NCBI RefSeq assembly: GCF_003003265.1
Contig: NZ_PVTL01000006.1
Coordinates: forward strand, 124,001-188,000
From: Glaciihabitans tibetensis
Lineage (GTDB): Bacteria > Actinomycetota > Actinomycetes > Actinomycetales > Microbacteriaceae
DNA length: 64,000 nt
Direction: 5' to 3'
In this document: positions 15,936 through 25,783 of the stretch, one piece after another
Layout of the letters: the number at the start of each line of letters is the position of its first letter
Numbering within the stretch: the stretch's first letter is position 1
Made by a program: the position numbers and the translations under genes
Notes under the pieces: generated by a model
The model's input: only the letters and a program-made list of their open reading frames with translations
The model's database searches: none
Told to the model about the DNA's origin: nothing

Positions 15936-18900
15936 TTGCTCGACGTTCACGCGTTTGACGAAATCAAGATTGGCCTCGCTACGGCCGACGACATCCGTCG
16001 TTGGTCGCACGGTGAGGTAAAGAAGCCCGAAACCATCAACTACCGCACCCTCAAGCCCGAGAAGGACGGCCTGTTCGGCGAACAGATCTTCGGCCCGTCT
16101 CGCGACTGGGAGTGCTCGTGTGGCAAGTACAAGCGAGTGCGCTTCAAAGGCATCGTTTGTGAGCGCTGTGGCGTGGAGGTCACCAAGTCCTCCGTCCGCC
16201 GCGAGCGCATGGGTCACATCGAGCTCGCCGCTCCGGTTACGCACATCTGGTACTTCAAGGGTGTGCCCAGCCGTCTCGGCTACCTGCTGGACATGGCCCC
16301 GAAGGACCTCGAGAAGGTCATCTACTTCGCTGCGTACATGATCATCTCGGTCGACGTGGATGCACGTCACGAGGACATGCCGGGCCTTGAGAACGAGCTT
16401 CGTCTCGAGATCAAGACCCTGGAAGGCCAGCGCGACTCGCGTATTGCCGACCGTCTGGCCAAGCTCGAGGAAGACCTCGCGGCACTGGAGGCTGAGGGCG
16501 CGAAGAGCGACCAGAAGCGCCGTGCCAAGGATGGCGCCGAGAAGGAAATGGGCCAGGCCCGCAAGTCCTTCGACGAGCAGATCGCCCAGCTTGAGCGTGT
16601 GTGGGATGACTTCCGCAGCCTCAAGGTTGGCGACCTCAAGCCCGAGGATGCCGTCTTCCACGACCTCCAGGACCGCTTCGGAACCTACTTCGAGGCCTTC
16701 ATGGGCGCGGAGTCGATCCAGAAGCGCCTCCAGGCGTTCGACCTGGCCGCGGAGAGCGAATTGCTCCACGACCAGATCGCCAACGGCAAGGGCCAGAAGA
16801 AGATCCGTGCCATCAAGCGCCTGCGCGTGGTGAACTCGTTCCTCCAGACCGGCAACTCGCCGGCCGCGATGGTGCTCGAGGTTGTTCCGGTTATTCCTCC
16901 GGAGCTTCGCCCGATGGTTCAGCTGGACGGTGGCCGCTTCGCGACCAGCGACCTGAACGACCTCTACCGTCGTGTGATCAACCGCAACAACCGCCTCCGC
17001 CGCCTGCTTGACCTCGGTGCGCCCGAGATCATCGTGAACAACGAGAAGCGCATGCTGCAGGAAGCTGTTGACGCGCTGTTCGACAACGGTCGTCGTGGCC
17101 GCCCCGTCACGGGTACTGGTAACCGCGCCCTCAAGTCCCTGAGCGACATGCTCAAGGGTAAGCAGGGTCGTTTCCGCCAGAACCTGCTCGGAAAGCGCGT
17201 GGACTACTCCGGTCGTTCCGTCATCATCGTTGGCCCGCAGCTGAAGCTGCACCAGTGTGGTCTGCCCAAGCAGATGGCCCTGGAGCTCTTCAAGCCGTTC
17301 GTCATCAAGCGCCTCATCGACCTCAGCCACGCGCAGAACATCAAGAGCGCCAAGCGGATGGTGGAGCGTAGCCGCCCGCAGGTGTGGGACGTCCTCGAGG
17401 AGATCATCCGCGAGCGCCCCGTGCTGCTGAACCGTGCACCCACCCTTCACCGTCTGGGTATCCAGGCGTTCGAGCCTCAGCTCGTTGAAGGTAAGGCCAT
17501 TCAGCTTCACCCGCTGGTGTGTGCCGCGTTCAACGCCGACTTCGACGGTGACCAGATGGCAGTTCACCTGCCGCTGTCCGTCGAGGCGCAGGCCGAGGCC
17601 CGCATCCTGATGCTCGCGTCGAACAACATCCTCAAGCCGTCCGATGGACGTCCGGTGACCCTGCCTACCCAGGACATGATCATTGGTCTGCACCACCTGA
17701 CCACGCTCAAGGAAGGTGTCGCAGGCGAAGGCCGCGCGTTCACCTCCATTGCGGAGGCCATCCTCGCGTTCGACCAGAAGTCTCTGGACCTGAACGCGAA
17801 GATTCGCATCCGCCTGGAGAACATCTGGTTCGCCGAGGGCGAAGCTCCCGAGGCGTTCACGCAGGGCGACACCGTCCTGATGAACACCACGCTGGGCCGC
17901 GCACTGTTCAACGAGACCCTTCCGGTCGACTACCCGTACATCGAAGCACTGGCCGACAAGGGCCAGCTCTCCGCGATCGTCAACGACCTCGCGGAGCGGT
18001 ACCCGAAGGTGGAGGTCGCTGCAGCACTCGACCGCATCAAGGACGCCGGTTTCCACTGGGCAGCTCGCTCGGGTGTTACCGTTGCACTCTCCGACATCCT
18101 GACCCCGCCGAACAAGCGCGAGATCATCCAGGGTTACGAGAAGCAGGCTTCCAAGGTTCAAGACCAGTTCGAAAAGGGTCTGACCACCGAGGCCGAGCGT
18201 CGCCAGGAGCTCATCGAGATCTGGAACAAGGCCACGGCAGAAGTTGCAAAGGCGATGGAGGACAACCTCCCCACCGACAACAACATCTTCCGCATGGTTT
18301 CGTCCGGTGCTCGTGGTAACTGGATGCAGATCCGCCAGATTGCCGGTATGCGTGGACTGGTGTCGAACCCGAAGGGTGAGATCATTCCTCGCCCGATCGT
18401 CAACAGCTACCGCGAGGGTCTGTCTGTAGCCGAGTACTTCATCTCCACCCACGGTGCCCGTAAGGGTCTGGCCGACACCGCGCTTCGCACGGCTGACTCC
18501 GGATACCTAACGCGTCGACTCGTCGACGTTTCGCAGGATGTCATCATCCGCGAGGACGACTGTGGCACGAGCCGCGGTCTCGACATGCCGATCGCTATCC
18601 AGGACGCCGCAGGCAACTGGGTTCGTGACAGCAACGTTGAGAACTCGGTCTACGCTCGCAGCCTCGCGGCTGACGCGGTCGACGCTGCTGGCAACGTTGT
18701 TGCCGCGGCGGGTTCCGACGTCGGTGACGTTCTGATCGAGCAGCTTCTCGCTGCTGGTGTGAACAACATCAAGGTGCGTTCGGTTCTGACCTGTGAGTCG
18801 GCCGTCGGTGTGTGTGCGGTCTGCTACGGCCGTTCGCTCGCGACCGGTCTGCTCGTGGACATCGGAGAGGCCGTCGGCATCATCGCCGCACAGTCGATCG

Positions 18901-19817
18901 GTGAGCCCGGAACCCAGCTGACCATGCGTACCTTCCACACGGGTGGTATCGCATCGGCTGATGACATCACCCAGGGTCTGCCCCGCGTCACCGAGCTGTT
19001 CGAGGCTCGTACCCCCAAGGGTGCGTCCCCGATCGCCGAGGCCGCTGGTCGCATCACCATCGAGGACACGGACCGTAGCCGCAAGCTCGTCCTGACCCCC
19101 GACAACGGTGACGAGCCCATCGCGTACCCGGTGCTCAAGCGTGCAACCCTCCTCATCGAGGATGGCCAGCACGTCGAGCTCGGCACGCAGCTGCACATCG
19201 GTAACCTCGACCCGAAGGAAGTTCTTCGCGTCAAGGGTGTCCGTGCCGTTCAGCTGCACCTCGTCGATGGTGTGCAGGGCGTTTACCGCTCGCAGGGTGT
19301 GCCGATTCACGATAAGCACATCGAGGTCATCGTTCGCCAGATGCTGCGGAAGGTAACCGTGGTTGACCACGGTGACACCGACCTGCTGCCCGGTGAGGTT
19401 GTTGACCGCCTGCGTTACAACGAGATCAACCGTGCAACCCTCACCGAGGGAAAGCAGACGGCATCGGCTCGCCAGGAGGTCATGGGTATCACCAAGGCAT
19501 CGCTGGCAACCGAGTCGTGGCTGTCGGCCGCGTCGTTCCAGGAAACCACCCGCGTTCTGACGCAGGCGGCCATGGAGGGCAAGTCCGACCCGCTGATGGG
19601 TCTCAAGGAGAACGTCATCATCGGAAAGCTGATCCCGGCCGGAACCGGTCTTGCCAAGTACCGCGACGTCAGCGTCGAGGCAACGGACGAGGCCAAGGCC
19701 GAGCGTTACCCGAACCGCATCTTCACGGATGAGTCGGTATTCAGCGAGTCCGACCTGAGCTTCGTCGACTTCGACAGCTTCAGCTCGGATGACTACACCC
19801 CGGGTACCTACAACTAA
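15936..19817 (+). CDS. rpoC: DNA-directed RNA polymerase subunit beta'
   Basis: The beta' subunit, 1293 residues. It starts at TTG 15936 with AAGGAGAG at 15919-15926. The N-terminal zinc ribbon is C60, C62, C75 and C78. The catalytic Mg-binding loop NADFDGD is at 533-539 (D535, D537, D539). The second zinc site is seen in [16 protein letters not shown], followed by the trigger-loop region with [16 protein letters not shown]. An actinobacterial helical insertion lies around 130-230 ([20 protein letters not shown]). It is cotranscribed with rpoB and ends at a perfect terminator. Confidence 0.99.
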   Translation: MLDVHAFDEIKIGLATADDIRRWSHGEVKKPETINYRTLKPEKDGLFGEQIFGPSRDWECSCGKYKRVRFKGIVCERCGVEVTKSSVRRERMGHIELAAPVTHIWYFKGVPSRLGYLLDMAPKDLEKVIYFAAYMIISVDVDARHEDMPGLENELRLEIKTLEGQRDSRIADRLAKLEEDLAALEAEGAKSDQKRRAKDGAEKEMGQARKSFDEQIAQLERVWDDFRSLKVGDLKPEDAVFHDLQDRFGTYFEAFMGAESIQKRLQAFDLAAESELLHDQIANGKGQKKIRAIKRLRVVNSFLQTGNSPAAMVLEVVPVIPPELRPMVQLDGGRFATSDLNDLYRRVINRNNRLRRLLDLGAPEIIVNNEKRMLQEAVDALFDNGRRGRPVTGTGNRALKSLSDMLKGKQGRFRQNLLGKRVDYSGRSVIIVGPQLKLHQCGLPKQMALELFKPFVIKRLIDLSHAQNIKSAKRMVERSRPQVWDVLEEIIRERPVLLNRAPTLHRLGIQAFEPQLVEGKAIQLHPLVCAAFNADFDGDQMAVHLPLSVEAQAEARILMLASNNILKPSDGRPVTLPTQDMIIGLHHLTTLKEGVAGEGRAFTSIAEAILAFDQKSLDLNAKIRIRLENIWFAEGEAPEAFTQGDTVLMNTTLGRALFNETLPVDYPYIEALADKGQLSAIVNDLAERYPKVEVAAALDRIKDAGFHWAARSGVTVALSDILTPPNKREIIQGYEKQASKVQDQFEKGLTTEAERRQELIEIWNKATAEVAKAMEDNLPTDNNIFRMVSSGARGNWMQIRQIAGMRGLVSNPKGEIIPRPIVNSYREGLSVAEYFISTHGARKGLADTALRTADSGYLTRRLVDVSQDVIIREDDCGTSRGLDMPIAIQDAAGNWVRDSNVENSVYARSLAADAVDAAGNVVAAAGSDVGDVLIEQLLAAGVNNIKVRSVLTCESAVGVCAVCYGRSLATGLLVDIGEAVGIIAAQSIGEPGTQLTMRTFHTGGIASADDITQGLPRVTELFEARTPKGASPIAEAAGRITIEDTDRSRKLVLTPDNGDEPIAYPVLKRATLLIEDGQHVELGTQLHIGNLDPKEVLRVKGVRAVQLHLVDGVQGVYRSQGVPIHDKHIEVIVRQMLRKVTVVDHGDTDLLPGEVVDRLRYNEINRATLTEGKQTASARQEVMGITKASLATESWLSAASFQETTRVLTQAAMEGKSDPLMGLKENVIIGKLIPAGTGLAKYRDVSVEATDEAKAERYPNRIFTDESVFSESDLSFVDFDSFSSDDYTPGTYN

Positions 19818-19834
19818 GTAGCTCCCGCGTAGCG

Positions 19835-19874
19835 CCAGAACGGCCCGCCACCTCACGGTGGCGGGCCGTTCTGG
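19835..19874 (+). terminator. rpoBC terminator
   Basis: A perfect 18-bp stem (19835-19852 with 19857-19874) is closed by a TCAC tetraloop 17 bp after the rpoC stop. It is one of the longest perfect stems in the window. Confidence 0.93.
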
Positions 19875-19886
19875 GTTCGTCAGCCG

Positions 19887-19917
19887 TTCGAGTTAGATAA
19901 CGTTTCGAGTTAGATAA
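19887..19917. repeat. 14-bp direct repeat (17-bp period) spanning a stop codon
   Basis: TTCGAGTTAGATAA occurs at 19887-19900 and again at 19904-19917. The second copy contains the stop of the minus-strand membrane-protein gene (complement of 19910-19912). Confidence 0.85.
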
Positions 19918-20281
19918 ACAGCGCCAACAGCAGTGCCAGATAGATCACGACGAAGATCGTGGGCGACACGAATCGCACCACGTTGACCCAGGGCCGCTGA
20001 GCGACGATCCGCCGGGTGACAGCGCCGACGGACGACACGGAGCTGAGGTCATCGGCAACCGCGATCGCTTCGTTCGCCGCGGAGATCTGGGCAACCGCGC
20101 CTAGAACGCCGGAGGCAAGCAGAATGCCTGCCGTCGCCACCCGCACCGCCACAGACGCTTCATCAAGGCCGGCGAAAAGCAACGCCACGGTCACGATCAG
20201 AAGGAAGGTCGGGGCCAGCTGGCTGACAATGATGTGCAAGCGCGCCTTGGCCCAGAGGCCCAGAAGCTCATATTCGGTCAT
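19910..20281 (-). CDS. Small membrane protein, family unknown
   Basis: A 123-residue protein with three predicted membrane helices: LAPTFLLIVTVALLFAGL, VATAGILLASGVLGAVAQIS and VSPTIFVVIYLALLLALF at the very C-terminus. A short amphipathic segment lies between helices two and three. I recognise no domain. It points toward rpoC, with the rpoC terminator between the two stops. The ATG at 20281 is a reasonable start, but no strong ribosome site is seen. The coding quality is good (hydrophobic periodicity and GC-rich third positions), so I take it as real. Confidence 0.7.
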   Translation of the reverse strand: MTEYELLGLWAKARLHIIVSQLAPTFLLIVTVALLFAGLDEASVAVRVATAGILLASGVLGAVAQISAANEAIAVADDLSSVSSVGAVTRRIVAQRPWVNVVRFVSPTIFVVIYLALLLALFI

Positions 20282-21004
20282 TCAGAGTTCCTTGCGGTAG
20301 GGGAAATCAGCAGCTTACGCCGGGAGGAGCGGCGACGGGAGGCGGTCATGGGCGATCCCGAGGTCGTTCAAGCCGGTGCTGGGCCCTCGCTGACAACATT
20401 CTTTCGTGAATCCCCGTCACTTCAGCGGTGCCGGCAAAAATCGGTCGGCTGCGGGCACCCCGCGAACAGGGGTAACGGTGGGGCGCTTGGTCGGGGTGGC
20501 TGTCTCCCGGATCAAGCGCAATTACAGCGCCGTAGTTACACGGTTGTCATTATCGGTAGCGCAAAAGTGCTGGTCAGCATGCAGTTTTACGGGCGCGGCT
20601 CCTCAGGTGGCGAACGGGGTACGTCCGCCCGAGGTGGCTACGACCTGACACCCGCGCGGAGCGCTGAACGGCGGCGCCCGAGGTGGGCGTCCGGAAGTAG
20701 AGCATCGGCAGAATCGGGGTACAGCGCGGTGGCGTGGTTGCCACTCGGGGCGTCGCGAACGACTGCCGTGCGCCTCCGCCGCGTGCCCCCGCGGAGCACC
20801 GGCGCGCAACGAGACCTCCGTGCGGGGTGCTGGTGGCATACCCCCGAGTTCTGCCCCCGCGGCCGGGGGCAGTCCGAGTCGTCTACCTGTTGCGGGGACC
20901 GGGCCGCAACCCCGCGTTCGAGGGGATAGGCCGCAATTTGCGCCCGTTCTACCGTGTGCTCGTGGGGCAACCCGAATACCCCACACAGCAGAGGTGTGAA
21001 CCGC
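20282..21004. other. Long non-coding region upstream of the pilus cluster
   Basis: These 723 bp contain no credible gene in any frame. An AT-richer patch near 20515-20600 may hold the pilus promoter, but I cannot pick hexamers with confidence. Overlapping hairpins GGTGCC/GGCACC (20427-20432 with 20454-20459) and CCCC/GGGG (20458-20461 with 20469-20472) are seen. A direct repeat CGCCCGAGGTGG occurs near 20628 and 20678. A CACAC/GTGTG hairpin (20982-20986 with 20994-20998) partly covers the pilB ribosome site. Confidence 0.5.
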
Positions 21005-22678
21005 ATGGCGTCGCTGACGGAGATTTTGATGATGCGCGGTGTCGTGTCGATCGAGAAGCTCGGTCGCGGCGCGGCGCTGCGGGGAGACGATGAGGAGACT
21101 GTCCGTGCCCTAGTCGCGGCAGGCCTCGTCTCGGCTCCCCAGCTGGCGTCTGCGCGCGCTGCCCAGGCCGGCTTTCCGTTTGTGGAGCTGCTGGACTACC
21201 CGGTTGATTCCTCTGCCATAGCCCTCGTGCCGGCGGCCCTGTGTCGTCGGCACGAGGTGCTGCCCATATCGCGCAAGGGAGACACGGTGCTGGTTGCAAT
21301 GGCAGACCCGGGTGACGTCGTCGCGCTGGACGATGTGCGCGCGACATCCCGCCTGCGGGTGCGGGTCGCCGCCGTCGACAGGGCCGACCTGCACGCCGCC
21401 ATCGACCGCTACCACCGCGCGGACGGTGAGCTCACCTCCCTGACTACCGCGCTGGCCGAGGAGAGCGCGTCGGGCGAGGATCGTCCAGACAGTGTCGACG
21501 CAGCATCCGCCGGGGAAGACGCCCCGATCGTGCGTTTCGTGAACCTGCTGATCAGCCAGGCTATTCAGGACCTCGCCTCCGACATTCACATCGAGCCGGG
21601 CGAGCGTCAGCTGCGCGTGCGCTACCGCATTGACGGCGTGCTGCACGAGATGCAGACCGCGCCGAAGGGCATTCAGGCCGGCATCATCTCGCGACTGAAG
21701 ATCATGGCCGACATCGATATCGCCGAGCGGCGCCGGGCGCAAGATGGGCGGATGTCGGTGACCCATGACGGCCGTACGATCGACCTCCGCGTGGCGACTC
21801 TGCCCACCATCCATGGCGAGAAGATCGTGCTGCGCATCCTCGACAACAACAACACGGCGATGGGGATGAGCGAGCTGCACCTGCGCGAGCGCAACCTGCG
21901 GGTGTTCCGCGCCTCGTACAGCAAGCCGTACGGAATGATCCTGGTGACCGGCCCCACCGGGTCCGGCAAGTCGACGACCCTGTACACCACCCTGCACGCC
22001 GTCGCGCGGCCCGAGATCAACGTCATCACCGTCGAAGATCCGGTGGAATACCGGATGGATGGCGTCAACCAGGTGCAGGTGAACCCGAAAGCGGGTCTCA
22101 CCTTCGCGAGCGCCCTCCGCTCGATTCTGCGGTCGGATCCCGATGTGGTGCTGCTCGGCGAGATCCGCGACTTCGAGACCGCACAGATCGCGATCGAGGC
22201 GTCGCTCACCGGACACCTCGTGCTGTCGACCCTGCACACCAACGATGCTCCGAGCGCGATAACCCGGCTCACTGAGATGGGGATCGAGCCGTTTTTGGTC
22301 GGCTCTGCCCTCGACTGCGTTGTGGCGCAGCGGCTCGCCCGGCGGTTGTGCGACCGGTGCCGCATCCCGGCCGAGCACGGAGCGGACTACCTTCGATCGC
22401 TCGATCTCGGATTTGATGCTGAGCAGGCGGATGTCACGTTGTTTGCTCCGGTGGGATGCGCCCACTGTTCCCACACCGGGTATCGCGGACGCATTGCGCT
22501 GCACGAGGTCATGAGCGTGAGCGAAGACATCGAGCGACTCGCCGCACAGCGCGCTTCGAGCGCCGAGATCGCCCGGGTTGCCCGCCGCCAGGGGATGAGC
22601 ACCCTGCGTCAGGATGGCTGGGCGAAGGCCGCCGCCGGGCTCATTTCGGTCGAAGAAATTTTGCGGGTCGTCGCGTGA
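21005..22678 (+). CDS. pilB: Type IV pilus assembly ATPase PilB (GspE family)
   Basis: A 557-residue extension ATPase. The N-terminal MshEN/T2SSE-N domain (about 1-150) can bind c-di-GMP in some relatives, but I do not see a clear binding motif here. The ATPase core has Walker A GPTGSGKS at 316-323, an Asp box VEDPVEY, Walker B VVLLGEIRD, a His box STLHTNDA, and a zinc module CDRC...CAHC with SHTGYRGR. PilB drives pilin addition at the inner face of the membrane. ATG 21005 has GAGGTG at 20991. It is the first gene of the cluster, with an 88-bp gap to pilT. Confidence 0.96.
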   Translation: MASLTEILMMRGVVSIEKLGRGAALRGDDEETVRALVAAGLVSAPQLASARAAQAGFPFVELLDYPVDSSAIALVPAALCRRHEVLPISRKGDTVLVAMADPGDVVALDDVRATSRLRVRVAAVDRADLHAAIDRYHRADGELTSLTTALAEESASGEDRPDSVDAASAGEDAPIVRFVNLLISQAIQDLASDIHIEPGERQLRVRYRIDGVLHEMQTAPKGIQAGIISRLKIMADIDIAERRRAQDGRMSVTHDGRTIDLRVATLPTIHGEKIVLRILDNNNTAMGMSELHLRERNLRVFRASYSKPYGMILVTGPTGSGKSTTLYTTLHAVARPEINVITVEDPVEYRMDGVNQVQVNPKAGLTFASALRSILRSDPDVVLLGEIRDFETAQIAIEASLTGHLVLSTLHTNDAPSAITRLTEMGIEPFLVGSALDCVVAQRLARRLCDRCRIPAEHGADYLRSLDLGFDAEQADVTLFAPVGCAHCSHTGYRGRIALHEVMSVSEDIERLAAQRASSAEIARVARRQGMSTLRQDGWAKAAAGLISVEEILRVVA

Positions 22679-22699
22679 TGCCCGCACGGCCCTTTGCAC

Positions 22700-22747
22700 C
22701 GCCCATCGCTCCGCCCGCCGTGCCGTCCATCGTTCCGCCCACCGTGA
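22700..22747. repeat. 24-bp tandem repeat between pilB and pilT
   Basis: Two 24-bp units (22700-22723 and 22724-22747) match at 20 of 24 positions. They lie 21 bp past the pilB stop and just upstream of the pilT ribosome site (GAGGGG at 22753). Confidence 0.8.
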
Positions 22748-22766
22748 CACCCGAGGGGAACCCCGA

Positions 22767-24374
22767 ATGAATACTCTGACCTCAGACAACAGCTACCCGA
22801 CGCGGGCAAGCCTGCGCCGGGCGGCACTCCCGTTCGCGGAACACCAGGACATCTCGCGCACGATCCCGCCGATCCCGCGGGAAATCGCGCCCGAGCCGTC
22901 CGCGGTGGACGCGTGGCAGCTCGCTCCCAAGCCGTCGGAGCTGCCCGCATCAGGCCCGGGCATGTTCGGCCTCAACGCGGCGGGCGAGCTGGCAACACCT
23001 GTCGCCCAGCTCCCTGTCGCTCCAACCCCTGTCGCTCCAACACCTGCCGCTCCATCACCTCTCGCTCCAACCCCCGCGCCGCGACCAGCCGGCCTGCCCC
23101 GACTCGCCACCGCGCCGCGCACCGCGGTGCTCGAGGTGGGGCTCCGTACGCCGGAGGCACTCTCGACCGGGACCGTGGAGGGCGAAGGGGAGCCGGCGGC
23201 CGCGGCATCCACCGTCCCTGATGGAGCAGACGCCGACCTGCTGCGCGCGCTGGCGCAGGTCGTTGAAGTGGGCGGATCCGACCTGCACATCACGGGCAAC
23301 GCCGGGCCGACCCTCCGCGTCGACGGCAGGCTGCGGCAGGTTGAGGGGAGCGCCGTGTGGTCGCGCGAGAAGGTGCGGGCGGCCCTGCTCAGTGTGCTGA
23401 CGCCGGCGCAGCGGGATGCTTTCGCCGACGTTCTCGAGCTGGACATCGCGCTGACGCTGCCGACGGGCGCGCGCTTCCGGGTGAACTTCTACCAGCAGCG
23501 CGGCGCGATCGGGGCAGCGTTCCGGCTTGTGCCCACCCGGATCAAGCCGCTCGAGGAACTCGGCGTTCCCGACACGATCGGCCGGTTTGCCGCCCTCCCG
23601 CGCGGACTGGTGCTGGTGACGGGACCCACCGGTTCGGGCAAGTCGACCACTCTCGCCGCCCTCATCGACCTGGTCAACCGCACCCGGGCCGACCACATCG
23701 TCACCGTCGAGGACCCGATCGAGTTTCTCCACAGCAACAAGCGGTCGCTGGTCAACCAGCGCGAGGTCGGTTCCGACACCCACAGTTTCGCCGCCGCGCT
23801 CCGGCACGTGCTGCGGCAGGACCCGGACGTCATCCTCATCGGCGAACTGCGCGACCTCGAGACCATCTCGGTGGCGTTGACCGCGGCGGAGACGGGTCAC
23901 CTCGTTTTTGCAACCCTTCACACGCAGGATGCTGCGCAGTCGATCGATCGCATCATCGACGTGTTTCCATCATTCCAACAGGCGCAGGTGCGCGCGCAAC
24001 TGGCCGCGACACTGCAGGGCGTCGTCTGCCAGATGCTGCTGCGACGCTCGGACGGCGAGGGCAGGGTGGTCGCCACAGAAGTGCTCGTCACCACCCCGGC
24101 GATCGCGAACCTGATCCGCGACGGGCGCACCCACCAGATCCGGTCGGCGATGCAGGCCGGGCGCGAGCTGGGTATGCACACGGCCGATCAGCGGCTGGCC
24201 GAGCTGGTAAACCTCGGAACCATCACCCACGCCACCGCCTACGAGAAGGCGCAGGACGTCGGCGGGCTCCGCCAGCTGATCGAACGCGAGGAACCGGCCG
24301 GGAGCGCCCCTCCCCTCGCGGTCGGGGGCGTGGACTTCGGCGACACGTTCTCCACGGCTGGTCCGACCAGATGA
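22767..24374 (+). CDS. pilT: Type IV pilus retraction ATPase PilT, with long N-terminal extension
   Basis: A 535-residue retraction ATPase; typical PilT is about 350 residues. The core shows GGSDLHITG, Walker A GPTGSGKS at 286-293, VEDPIEF, Walker B VILIGELRD, and the PilT-specific AATLQGVVCQMLL stretch. There is no zinc module, which separates it from PilB. The first 180 residues are Pro/Ala-rich and disordered, with a run of 15-bp PVAPT repeats at 22998-23087. ATG 22767 has GAGGGG eight bases upstream. The stop overlaps the pilC start (ATGA), so the two are translationally coupled. Confidence 0.94.
   Translation: MNTLTSDNSYPTRASLRRAALPFAEHQDISRTIPPIPREIAPEPSAVDAWQLAPKPSELPASGPGMFGLNAAGELATPVAQLPVAPTPVAPTPAAPSPLAPTPAPRPAGLPRLATAPRTAVLEVGLRTPEALSTGTVEGEGEPAAAASTVPDGADADLLRALAQVVEVGGSDLHITGNAGPTLRVDGRLRQVEGSAVWSREKVRAALLSVLTPAQRDAFADVLELDIALTLPTGARFRVNFYQQRGAIGAAFRLVPTRIKPLEELGVPDTIGRFAALPRGLVLVTGPTGSGKSTTLAALIDLVNRTRADHIVTVEDPIEFLHSNKRSLVNQREVGSDTHSFAAALRHVLRQDPDVILIGELRDLETISVALTAAETGHLVFATLHTQDAAQSIDRIIDVFPSFQQAQVRAQLAATLQGVVCQMLLRRSDGEGRVVATEVLVTTPAIANLIRDGRTHQIRSAMQAGRELGMHTADQRLAELVNLGTITHATAYEKAQDVGGLRQLIEREEPAGSAPPLAVGGVDFGDTFSTAGPTR
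22998..23087 (+). repeat. 15-bp repeats coding PVAPT pentapeptides in pilT
   Basis: Six consecutive 15-bp units code PVAQL, PVAPT, PVAPT, PAAPS, PLAPT and PAPRP in the N-terminal linker of PilT. Confidence 0.9.
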
Positions 24375-25618
24375 GCGCGGTGGGCGCGGTCGATCCCCTG
24401 CAGAGCTGGGCATACAAAGGCACAGACTCGTCCGGCAAAGCCGTACGGGGGCGCATCGAGGCGCGCACCGAGGCGACCGTGACCGCGCGGCTGCGGGCGC
24501 AGGGAATCTCGCCGTCCGCGATCACTGTTGCATCCGCGGCAACCGGGCTGAACCGCGACATCTCGATTCCCGGCCTCGAGAAGCGCATCAGCCTCGCCGA
24601 CCTGGCCGTGATGAGCAGGCAGCTGGCCACGATGATCTCCTCGGGCATCACGCTGCTGCGCACCCTCAGCATCCTCGCCGAGCAGACCGAGAATCCGAAG
24701 CTCGCGGGGGTGCTGCGCACGGTGCGCGGTGATGTCGAAGGGGGGATGTCGCTGTCCGATGCCCTGGCCAAACACCCCCGCGATTTTCCACCCCTGATGC
24801 TGAATCTCGTGCGCACGGGGGAGACGTCGGGATTTCTGGAGCGGGCGCTCGACGCCGTCGCGAACAACTACGAGTCCGAGGTGAAGCTGCGCGGCACCAT
24901 CAGGAGCGCGCTGACCTACCCGGTGGTCGTATTCGTGATGGCCATCCTCGCGGTGATCGGGATGCTGCTGTTCATCGTTCCGGTGTTTGAGCAGATGTTC
25001 GCGGACTTCGACAGCGAACTCCCGCTTCCGACGCTGGTGCTGGTGGCGCTGTCGGATGTGATGGCGTGGGTTGCCCCCGTACTACTCGTGCTCGCCATCG
25101 TGGGCGGGATCTGGTGGCGCCGCCATCGTCACGAGGAACGGGTGCGCCAGGTGCTCGATCCGCTGCTGCTCAAACTGCCCGTGTTCGGGCCGCTGCTGCA
25201 GAAGGTCGCGATCGCGCGGTTCTCGCGCAACTTCGCGACAATGATCGGCGCGGGTGTGCCGATCCTGAAGGCGCTCGGCATCGTGGGCGCGACCTCGGGC
25301 AACTGGGTCGTCGAGCGCGCCCTGTTCACCGTTCAGGAATCGGTGCGCCACGGCAGGAGCATCGCGGCCCCGCTCGCCGAGGAACCGGTCTTTCCCGCGA
25401 TGGTGACGCAGATGATCGCGGTCGGGGAGGATGCCGGGGCGCTTGAGCCAATGCTCGACAAAATCAGTGCCTTCTACGACCAGGAGGTCGAGGCGACGAC
25501 ATCCCAGCTCACGGCCCTCATCGAGCCCATCATGATCGCCTCGGTCGGCGTAGTGATCGGCGGGATGATCGTTGCCCTCTACCTGCCGATCTTTTCGATC
25601 TTCGATCAGATCCGCTAG
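24371..25618 (+). CDS. pilC: Type IV pilus platform protein PilC (GspF family)
   Basis: A 415-residue inner-membrane platform protein. An N-terminal basic domain (YKGTDSSGKAVRGRIEA) is followed by two T2SSF repeats (LAVMSRQLATMISSGITLLR and FSRNFATMIGAGVPILKALG). Membrane helices occur around ALTYPVVVFVMAILAVIGML, VAPVLLVLAIVGGIWW and the C-terminal IMIASVGVVIGGMIVALYLP. PilC couples the PilB and PilT motors to the growing pilus. The ATG overlaps the pilT stop. The pilA leader with twin hairpins lies downstream. Confidence 0.96.
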   Translation: MSAVGAVDPLQSWAYKGTDSSGKAVRGRIEARTEATVTARLRAQGISPSAITVASAATGLNRDISIPGLEKRISLADLAVMSRQLATMISSGITLLRTLSILAEQTENPKLAGVLRTVRGDVEGGMSLSDALAKHPRDFPPLMLNLVRTGETSGFLERALDAVANNYESEVKLRGTIRSALTYPVVVFVMAILAVIGMLLFIVPVFEQMFADFDSELPLPTLVLVALSDVMAWVAPVLLVLAIVGGIWWRRHRHEERVRQVLDPLLLKLPVFGPLLQKVAIARFSRNFATMIGAGVPILKALGIVGATSGNWVVERALFTVQESVRHGRSIAAPLAEEPVFPAMVTQMIAVGEDAGALEPMLDKISAFYDQEVEATTSQLTALIEPIMIASVGVVIGGMIVALYLPIFSIFDQIR

Positions 25619-25660
25619 CGCTCTCTCGTGTAAGTGTGCGCTGATCTGGGCTTTTGTTTT

Positions 25661-25725
25661 CGGGGTTGCCCCCACTTCTGGGGCGCGGAAACCGAGGATT
25701 CACCCCAATTGTGGGGGCGGCAAAG
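25661..25725 (+). promoter_or_regulatory. Twin-hairpin leader of pilA
   Basis: Two small hairpins have identical stems CCCCA/TGGGG but different tetraloops: CTTC (stem 25670-25674 with 25679-25683) and ATTG (25703-25707 with 25712-25716). The outer arms (TTGCCCCCAC near 25666-25675 and GTGGGGG-CG-GCAA near 25711-25723) can also pair, which excludes both hairpins. This is the 165-bp gap between pilC and pilA, so it may be a terminator, processing site or switch. Confidence 0.55.
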
Positions 25726-25783
25726 CTGCAGATCGTACAGAAACATCGTGTTCCACGCACTCACCTACCCGAAGGAATGAACA

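Noticed and set aside
13042..18452. Very long minus-strand open frames opposite rpoB and rpoC (more than 800 codons each)
   Set aside because: They are the antisense shadow of high-GC coding DNA; the plus-strand rpoB and rpoC products are unmistakable and the antisense products match no family.
20400..20480. c-di-GMP (GEMM) or c-di-AMP riboswitch upstream of the pilus cluster
   Set aside because: The conserved core sequences of both classes are absent; only generic hairpins are seen.
20954..21004. 5' extension of pilB to an upstream ATG at 20954
   Set aside because: The added residues (MCSWGNPNTPHSRGVNR) are not protein-like and ATG 21005 has its own GAGGTG.
20603..21006. Minus-strand frames opposite the pilB upstream region
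   Set aside because: They are Arg/Pro/Gly-rich composition artefacts without start signals or family resemblance.
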